Origin: JBBIPA01 sp037443085
GTDB lineage: Bacteria; Chloroflexota; Dehalococcoidia; GIF9; UBA5629
Assembly: GCA_037443085.1 (NCBI GenBank)
Contig: JBBIPA010000008.1
Coordinates: forward strand, 1-54,566
Length of the DNA: 54,566 bases
Direction of reading: 5' to 3'
Every line of letters starts with the position of its first letter. Within the stretch, counting starts at the first letter, position 1. Below the pieces are notes generated by a model. The model was not told the DNA's origin and made no database searches. It saw only the letters and a program-made list of their open reading frames with translations. A program made the translations under genes and the position numbers. Shown here piece by piece: positions 48,960 to 54,566 of this stretch.

Positions 48960-49898
48960 ATGAAGATTTCTATCATTGGCGCTGCTGGATGTATCGGTTC
49001 CTGTACTGCCTTTAACCTGGCTACACATGGATTGGCCGATGAACTGGTGATGATTGGTGGCAGCCGTCAGGATGCATTGAAACAACATGCTCTGGATATA
49101 GCTACTGGGATGTCAACGCAGGATATAGTTGTTAGAGCTGGCAGCTATGAGGACATGGCTGGCTCAGATATTGTCATCTCGGCAGCGGGAGCGCCGCAGG
49201 GCATAGTTAAGTCTCGCCTGGAATGGCTGCCCGCCAATATGGCGCTGGTTCAGGATATTGGCAAGAAGATAATGCAATTTTGTCCTGATGCAGTGGTGAT
49301 TAACGCCACCAACCCCGCAGACCCGTTTAATTATGCTATGTACCTGATGAGTTCCAAACGAGACCGCAGGAAATTCATAGGTTATTCTGCCAACGATACC
49401 TTCCGCTTTCGGATGATGGCCGCTGAAGCTCTCGGAGTGAGGCCACACCGGGTGGATGGTGTCGTCATCGGTGAGCATGGCGAAACCCAGGTCTTGATCT
49501 TCAGTTCTCTCAAGCTTGATGGAACACCGGTGGCTGTAACCGAGGCATTGAAACAGAATGTGTTAGGCCAGGTGCCCGGCATTCTTCATACCCTGGAGAC
49601 GTTCAAGGCAAAAACAGGGCGCACCGCCGGCTGGACATGCGCCGTAGGTTTGGCCATGATTTGTCGCGCTATCAAGCAGGATACCAGGGAAGTAATACCC
49701 TGTTCGGCAGTGCTGGACGGTGAATATGGTTACCGTGATGCCAGCATCACCGTTCCTGCCGTCATCGGCAAGGACGGTGTTCACCAGATTAAGGTGTTGG
49801 AGCTGACAGAGGAAGAGAAAGAAGGGCTGAAAAAGTCCGTTAACTTCCTGAGTTCTCATATGCGGTATGTGGAAGAGAAGCTGGGTATAAAAAAGTAG
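48960..49898 (+). CDS. Malate/lactate dehydrogenase family protein (copy 2)
   Basis: A 312-residue paralogue of the preceding enzyme. ISIIGAAGCIGSCTAFNLA binds NAD; ATNPADPFNY, SANDTFRFRMM and VIGEHGETQV give the catalytic residues. The specificity loop reads AGAPQGIVKSR, with Gln as in lactate dehydrogenases. AAGAGGGGG precedes the ATG at 48960. Tandem copies with different specificity loops suggest two related 2-oxo acids. They lie between the one-carbon operon and a flavoenzyme. Confidence 0.88.
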   Translation: MKISIIGAAGCIGSCTAFNLATHGLADELVMIGGSRQDALKQHALDIATGMSTQDIVVRAGSYEDMAGSDIVISAAGAPQGIVKSRLEWLPANMALVQDIGKKIMQFCPDAVVINATNPADPFNYAMYLMSSKRDRRKFIGYSANDTFRFRMMAAEALGVRPHRVDGVVIGEHGETQVLIFSSLKLDGTPVAVTEALKQNVLGQVPGILHTLETFKAKTGRTAGWTCAVGLAMICRAIKQDTREVIPCSAVLDGEYGYRDASITVPAVIGKDGVHQIKVLELTEEEKEGLKKSVNFLSSHMRYVEEKLGIKK

Positions 49899-50034
49899 CC
49901 ACCAGCGGCAGTCAGTCCCTGGGATTTCGTTTAAGAGAGGTGTTGTATTTCCTCTAATGATTTATTTTCATGTTATAATGGCGGCGGCGTAAGCAACCGT
50001 CAACAGCTTTAATCTTAATGCAGGAGGTATTTTA

Positions 50035-52113
50035 GTGGACCCCAAAAAACGATTTGCTAAATTACTCGAGCCAGGCCAGATTGGCAAGATAAAGACCAGG
50101 AATCACCTGATAAAGACCGCCAACGGGTCATCTTTCATAGAGCCTTCCGGCTTCGTTGGTGATAGAGCACTCGGTTACTATGAGGGACTGGCCAAGGGTG
50201 GTGCTGGTCTGGTAATTGTCGAGTCCTGCGGTGTGGAATTTCCACTGGGTTGCCAGCATGTGGAGGCTCAGTTCCGTCTTAGCGATGACAAATATATTCC
50301 CAGCTATGCTGAATTAGCCAAGGTTGTTCACAAGCATGGCTGCCCGATAATGGTGCAGTTCCAGCATGCCGGTCCCTGGAACCCAACGGGGCTGCTACCG
50401 AAACGTGATACCAGAGCCGCCTCGGCATTGACCCAGGAGGAATTGCCCGGTCCAGATTTTGCTGTGCCCCGAGCGATGACCAAAGACGAGATTAAAGAGT
50501 ATGTAGATATCTGGGCAAAGGCAGCGGAACGCGCTGCTAAAGCCGGTTTTGATGGTTGTGAGATTAACGGTGGCACCTGTCACCAGATTAACACCTTCCT
50601 CTCCCGTATCTGGAATAAGCGCGAAGATGAATACGGCCCTCAGACTCTGGAAAACCGTGCTCGATTTATGTGTGAAGTCGTGCGCGAAGCTAAAAAGCGC
50701 TGTGGGCCGGACTTTACTATTACCTGCCTCATCAATATCAGGGAATATAACCACCCCAGGGGTACTACTATTGCCGAAGGTGTCCAGTTCGCTAAAATGC
50801 TGCAGGAGGCTGGTGCTGCTGCTATTCAATGCCGTGCTCATATTTATGGTCATCGCGAGGGACTGCTGCAACCTGATAGACTGCTTTATCCCGAGAAGCC
50901 GCAGTGGTTGTACACCGACCTCAAAGACCTGGATTGGAGCCGTAAAGGAGCCGGCGCCATAGTGCCACTGGCTGTAGCTGTCAAAAAGGAGGTCACCATA
51001 CCGGTTTGGTGTTCCTGTCGCCTTGACCCTGTGCTCGGAGAGAAATTTTTGAGAGAAGGTAAATTAGACTTTGTGCCTATGGTCAGGCGACTCCTGGCAG
51101 ACCATGAGTTGCCCAACAAGGTTGCCGCCGGCAAACTGGAAGATATCATACCATGCTCAGGCTGTCTGCACTGTATGGATGTGCGCAACAGGAATAAGCC
51201 TATTGAGTGCCGGGTTAATCCTGATTTAGGTAAAGAGCGGGAATACATAATTAAGCCGGCATTAAAGAAGAAGAAGGTAATGGTAGTCGGCGGAGGGCTT
51301 TCCGGTATGCAGGCAGCGATGGTGGCAGCCCAGAGAGGGCATGAGGTGACACTTTATGAGAGAAGCTCCCAGCTAGGAGGGTTGGTACCCATAGCTGCTC
51401 TGGTGAAGGACCTGGAGGCCGATGTTCTTTTAGACCTCATTCGCTATCTTAAACGCCAGTTGCATAAACATGGTGTAACCATCAAGATGAGGACTGAGGT
51501 AACTCCGGCACTGGTGGATAAGGCTAAGCCGGATGTCGTTGTTCTGGGTCTGGGGGGAACGGTTCAAATCCCGGAGATACCGGGTATGGACCGGCGTAAT
51601 GTAATGATCCTCACTCGCCTGGACAAACTGCTGATGGTTCTTGGTCCGAAACTTTCTGGCTGGGGCAGCAAAATATGGATGCCGGTCGGGAAGAGGGTTA
51701 TCGTCATGGGCGGCGAGCATCATGGCTGCGAGATAGCCGAATTCCTGATCAAGCGAGGCAGGAAGGTGACTATCCTGCATACCGGTGAAGAGTTTGCCGA
51801 AGGGATGACGGTTGATGATAAGCTGCGGTTATTCCCGTGGTTTGACGCCAAAGGCGTGGTCAGGTATGCCGGTGTCAAATACGAGGAGGTTACCGATAAA
51901 GGGCTGGTGTTTACCACCAAAGAAGGCAAGAAGATGACCCTTGAGTCTGATACTATCATGCCCTCTTTATTCTTGAAGCAGAACCTCGAAATGGCTGATG
52001 CCCTGAAAGGAAAGATCCCCGAAGTTTACACAGTTGGCAGTTGTGTCAAACCAGAGCCTGACCTGATGGTGGATGCCATAGCTGCGGGGGCGCGTATCGG
52101 TCATCAAATATAG
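50035..52113 (+). CDS. Old-yellow-enzyme / 2,4-dienoyl-CoA reductase-like flavoprotein
   Basis: A 692-residue NADH:flavin oxidoreductase of the FadH/trimethylamine-dehydrogenase type. Residues 1 to about 370 are an FMN TIM barrel (IKTRNHLIKTANGSS, GCPIMVQFQHAGPW, GFDGCEINGG, AFLSRIWNKR-like). CSGCLHCMDVRNRNKPIEC binds a 4Fe-4S cluster, and the C-terminal part has FAD and NADH sites (VMVVGGGLSGMQAA, VIVMGGEHHGCEIAEFL). It starts at GTG with AGGAGGT 7 bp upstream, so the start is firm. Such enzymes reduce enoates or dienoyl-CoA, or demethylate amines; substrate unknown. Convergent with a UroD-family gene. Confidence 0.92.
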   Translation: MDPKKRFAKLLEPGQIGKIKTRNHLIKTANGSSFIEPSGFVGDRALGYYEGLAKGGAGLVIVESCGVEFPLGCQHVEAQFRLSDDKYIPSYAELAKVVHKHGCPIMVQFQHAGPWNPTGLLPKRDTRAASALTQEELPGPDFAVPRAMTKDEIKEYVDIWAKAAERAAKAGFDGCEINGGTCHQINTFLSRIWNKREDEYGPQTLENRARFMCEVVREAKKRCGPDFTITCLINIREYNHPRGTTIAEGVQFAKMLQEAGAAAIQCRAHIYGHREGLLQPDRLLYPEKPQWLYTDLKDLDWSRKGAGAIVPLAVAVKKEVTIPVWCSCRLDPVLGEKFLREGKLDFVPMVRRLLADHELPNKVAAGKLEDIIPCSGCLHCMDVRNRNKPIECRVNPDLGKEREYIIKPALKKKKVMVVGGGLSGMQAAMVAAQRGHEVTLYERSSQLGGLVPIAALVKDLEADVLLDLIRYLKRQLHKHGVTIKMRTEVTPALVDKAKPDVVVLGLGGTVQIPEIPGMDRRNVMILTRLDKLLMVLGPKLSGWGSKIWMPVGKRVIVMGGEHHGCEIAEFLIKRGRKVTILHTGEEFAEGMTVDDKLRLFPWFDAKGVVRYAGVKYEEVTDKGLVFTTKEGKKMTLESDTIMPSLFLKQNLEMADALKGKIPEVYTVGSCVKPEPDLMVDAIAAGARIGHQI

Positions 52114-52146
52114 GTTATGATTTTAGCGTACATAGCGGCATCTGAT

Positions 52147-52167
52147 GGGGAAGCCACTTTCTTCCCC
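52147..52167. terminator. Bidirectional terminator-like hairpin between convergent genes
   Basis: GGGGAAG and CTTCCCC arms with a 7-nt CCACTTT loop lie between the flavoenzyme stop (52113) and the UroD-family stop (52202). The T-run after it is short, so the call is tentative. Confidence 0.5.
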
Positions 52168-52201
52168 AGTTTCCTTAGATACTAATCACTCTGCTACCCG
52201 C

Positions 52202-53524
52202 CTAAACGCCGTATTCTCTGGCGGCCTCTGTCATGGCATGCAGATTATCTGCCTTCCCCTTGTCAAGATTAGCTCCGCCGGTTAGTATAAAACCACCGCC
52301 TTTACCACAAACCTCGATAAGCTTACGGCAATATTCTTTGACAGCCTGGGGAGTGCCGGTAACCAGTAATGACGTGGGCACATTACCGGCGATGCAGGCG
52401 GTGTTGCCCAGGACTTGTTTGGCCCTGGCCATATCAGTCTGGTCAAATTGCCAGATTACCGCGCCCCTGGGTAGTTCTTTAATAATTTCCAGGCGTTTAT
52501 TATATTTTCCCTCGGCAAATAATAGGGGGACAATACCCTCCTCTATCAGCCCCAGGACTACTTTTTTCAGACTGGGCCAGTAGAAGGTCTCAAATTGCTT
52601 GTCAGACATAAAGACATCATCACCTTTATGCAGTGGTATAAATACTGAACAACCTCCCAAGGCATTGACCGCCGACACTGCTGACTCGATAGTTAGGGCT
52701 GTTATTCTTTCCAGAGCTTCGAGAAGTTTTTGCGGTTGCCGATACATATCCATGATTATCCCCTGCGTCCCCCTCAGGGTATCGCCGATAGTATCAAAGG
52801 GCGCCTTAACAATGCTACCCCTGAGAGACGGGAAACCAGATTTTACTGCCTCTCCTGAACAATCTCTGACCACCACCAACCATTTTGCTGTTTCTTTACC
52901 AGCCTCAACCAGTGCTTGGAAAGCTGCTTGAACATCGGGCGATGCGAGCGGTATAAAAAAGGCAAATGGTAATTCGACTATAGTAGTGAAGGGCGAGAGC
53001 TTCTTAAAAGGCTCTAATGCTCCGAATATTCGGGGTACATGAACTCTCATCCAGAAATCAGAAGGGTCGTTAATCAGTGCATCGTATTCATCTGCCTTCA
53101 TGTACTCGCCTTCAACAAACTGATATGATGGAACAGTGGATGAAAGGCCATGGCCTGGCCACTTGTATAGCTTATAATCAAGGCTTTCAAAGACCTTCCC
53201 GGGCAGCACTCCACCGGCCCCGCTGAAGGTATCCGCATCGAAGTCACGCAAAAACTTTAGCCAGGCTTGGCGGAGTTCGTCGTAATTATAGATGACATCC
53301 TGCAGAGTCTTCCCGCCATAATGAGCCGGGAAAAAACCAGCAGGCAGAATCACCGGCACCCGGTCAGGCTGTTTCAGCCTGATGGCGTTGATTAGCCTGG
53401 TTACCTTTTCCTTGTATGCTTTCTCAGCTTCCGGGCTGTTGAACTCGACATCAGGTGAAAGCCACTGTTTGAACCTTTCATCCCGCCTTTCATCAGAGGT
53501 CAAATCTGCCCATTTCCTCTCCAT
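52202..53524 (-). CDS. Uroporphyrinogen decarboxylase (UroD) family protein
   Basis: A 440-residue UroD-fold protein with a long N-terminal extension (about 45 residues). RLINAIRLKQPDRVPVIL is the family start, followed by ISNDPSDFWMR-like and LFAEGKYNKRLEII segments and a C-terminal IAGNVPTSLLVTGTPQAVKEY, typical of the methyltransferase side of the family. The HxC zinc motif of the corrinoid methyltransferases (MtaA/MtbA) is absent, LFAEGKY being in its place. It probably acts on a methyl donor or a tetrapyrrole; the reaction is not decided. GGAG precedes the ATG. No corrinoid protein gene is alongside. Confidence 0.85.
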   Translation of the reverse strand: MERKWADLTSDERRDERFKQWLSPDVEFNSPEAEKAYKEKVTRLINAIRLKQPDRVPVILPAGFFPAHYGGKTLQDVIYNYDELRQAWLKFLRDFDADTFSGAGGVLPGKVFESLDYKLYKWPGHGLSSTVPSYQFVEGEYMKADEYDALINDPSDFWMRVHVPRIFGALEPFKKLSPFTTIVELPFAFFIPLASPDVQAAFQALVEAGKETAKWLVVVRDCSGEAVKSGFPSLRGSIVKAPFDTIGDTLRGTQGIIMDMYRQPQKLLEALERITALTIESAVSAVNALGGCSVFIPLHKGDDVFMSDKQFETFYWPSLKKVVLGLIEEGIVPLLFAEGKYNKRLEIIKELPRGAVIWQFDQTDMARAKQVLGNTACIAGNVPTSLLVTGTPQAVKEYCRKLIEVCGKGGGFILTGGANLDKGKADNLHAMTEAAREYGV

Positions 53525-53709
53525 TTTTAGTTTCTCCTTACTTATTTCTTCATCAGAAACGCTGTGCCGTGTGATGATGTGCTATGTACGATAAATTATT
53601 CCTGACGAGATGTCAATAACAAGGCTTGGATGGCATTTCTTATCGGTGATATTTTTGAAACAGTGTTGGTGGGCTGCATACCAATGAGCTAATTCGGAAG
53701 ATGGAAAAT

Positions 53710-53729
53710 TATAACTGATATAAGTTATA
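53710..53729. promoter_or_regulatory. Palindrome and -10-like box before the CRP-like gene
   Basis: TATAACT and AGTTATA arms with a 6-bp GATATA spacer form a perfect 20-bp palindrome ending 15 bp before the ATG. Its right arm overlaps TATACT, a good -10 box, so a dimeric regulator bound here would block the promoter. The short distance to the ATG suggests a very short leader. It is not the usual CRP half-site, though a TGT lies close by. Confidence 0.55.
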
Positions 53730-53744
53730 CTGTGTTTCTAATAT

Positions 53745-54566
53745 ATGTATTCAACCAAAGAGGCAGCTGAGAAACTCGGGTTATCCCAGGACCATATCAG
53801 GTTATTAGCTCGAAAAGGCAAGATAAAAGCCAGACGTTTAGGCCATGACTGGGTAATTTTAGACCTGGATTACACAAGGAGACGAAAACCAAAACACACG
53901 TTCAGACCACAATTCAGCCAGGCTAATCCCTCCAGTACTGTTACCGCAGTAGCAGAGATTGGTACTTTAAAGAAAAAAGCGAAAAATCAAGAGCACGATT
54001 ACCCATCATACGCCATGAAACTGCTCCGGCAGTTTCGGATATTCGACGAGGTTAGTGAAGCCGAACTGGCCCCATTAGCGGACAAAGTGGTGGTGCATCA
54101 TTTTCATAAAGGTCAGGTTCTGGCACGAGAGGGAGATAAAGCAACCTCGTTTTATCTAATTGGGAAAGGCATGATAAGGGTAGCCAAAATTACTCCAGGT
54201 GGCAAGCAGGTCACTATTGCCATGCGTTATGGAGGTGAATTTTTTGGACTGATGCCTGCTATCAAAGGGATACCCCATTTTGCTACCACGATTGCTATTG
54301 GTGATACTGACGTGTTAGCTATACGACGGAAGGATTTCTTGGATTTCGGAGCAAGGAATCCCTCTATCTGGTTTAAAATGCTTGAGATGGAAGTAAAAAG
54401 ACTGAACGACATATATAACAGGTTTGTCAATATCATCTCAGAAAGTGCCTCTCAGCGTGTTTCCCAGGTACTTATCGCTTTGTGTTCCAGGTATGGGAAT
54501 ACCCTGCACTTTACCCACCAGGAGATTGCCGATATGACCGGCGTTACGTTAGAAACTACAACACGG
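53745..54566 (+). CDS. Excisionase-type HTH fused to CRP/FNR-family regulator (cut by window end)
   Basis: The frame is open for 274 codons to the last base, so the gene is incomplete at its 3' end. Residues 1-50 are an excisionase/HTH_17 type DNA-binding domain (YSTKEAAEKLGLSQDHIRLL, GKIKARRLGHDWVI). A basic, low-complexity linker follows to about 95. From about residue 97 is a cyclic-nucleotide-binding domain (KLLRQFRIFDEVSEAEL, FHKGQVLAREGDKATSFYLI, YGGEFFGLMPAIKG). The last part starts the CRP helix-turn-helix (LHFTHQEIADMTGVTLETTT). An added excisionase-like domain on a CRP protein is unusual. No ribosome site is seen; it may be leaderless. Confidence 0.85.
   Translation, partial: MYSTKEAAEKLGLSQDHIRLLARKGKIKARRLGHDWVILDLDYTRRRKPKHTFRPQFSQANPSSTVTAVAEIGTLKKKAKNQEHDYPSYAMKLLRQFRIFDEVSEAELAPLADKVVVHHFHKGQVLAREGDKATSFYLIGKGMIRVAKITPGGKQVTIAMRYGGEFFGLMPAIKGIPHFATTIAIGDTDVLAIRRKDFLDFGARNPSIWFKMLEMEVKRLNDIYNRFVNIISESASQRVSQVLIALCSRYGNTLHFTHQEIADMTGVTLETTTR

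Overview
The window looks like a chromosomal segment of an anaerobic, respiring bacterium. My best guess is a sediment or subsurface Chloroflexota of the Dehalococcoidia type. This is an inference from gene content, not from a marker gene: menaquinone genes (menA, ubiE/menG), a molybdopterin oxidoreductase with a small Fe-S partner, a tungsten-type aldehyde:ferredoxin oxidoreductase, a MetF/MetV-type methylene-tetrahydrofolate reductase set, old-yellow-enzyme and UroD-family proteins, GlmU-like bifunctional nucleotidyltransferases, and many dispersed palindromes and transposase remnants. Base composition is moderate. A few patches (about 28.2-28.9 kb and 41.1-42.6 kb) are AT-richer and look accessory.

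Layout. 0-4 kb: decayed transposases, a LarA-family protein and a Na+-pump decarboxylase beta subunit with a tiny membrane partner. 4-10.4 kb: universal stress protein, HemW-like radical SAM protein, menaquinone genes, then a ferredoxin-like subunit and a DMSO-reductase-family catalytic subunit. 10.4-15.4 kb: a broken sirtuin, a DUF1805 protein, two tandem GlmU-like enzymes and GlmS, which together supply amino-sugar nucleotides. 15.4-23.2 kb: a MazEF module, a frameshifted NapH-like ferredoxin, AOR with a MoaD-like carrier and an E1-like activator, and a reductase/acyl-adenylate ligase fusion. 23.2-26.4 kb: two lipoprotein genes lying between duplicated fragments of the genes on either side. 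26.4-31.7 kb: a Pif1-like helicase with a WYL-like tail, a GNAT, four tRNAs, a MITE-like element, a surface protein and a hydrolase.

31.8-35.7 kb (minus strand) holds an overlapping operon of a KamA-type lysine 2,3-aminomutase, two D-Ala-D-Ala-ligase-like ATP-grasp enzymes and a GNAT. It is the best candidate here for an undescribed pathway (a beta-lysine-derived, ligated and possibly acetylated product). 35.9-41.1 kb: pyrophosphatase, small DUF5752-like protein, GNAT, M20 hydrolase and a NarX/NarL-like two-component pair. 41.1-42.6 kb: AT-rich small genes and a HicB antitoxin whose HicA toxin has decayed. 42.8-46.6 kb: a GltD-like/ferredoxin/MvhD fusion, then MetV and MetF with overlapping ends. 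This is probably an electron-transferring methylene-H4F reductase of the Wood-Ljungdahl (or one-carbon) pathway. 46.6-54.6 kb: a two-receiver protein without output domain, two malate/lactate-dehydrogenase paralogues, a dienoyl-CoA-reductase-like flavoenzyme, a UroD-family protein and, cut by the window end, an unusual regulator that joins an excisionase-type helix-turn-helix to a CRP/FNR protein.

Limits: all assignments come from reading motifs in the sequence and family knowledge; no database search was run.
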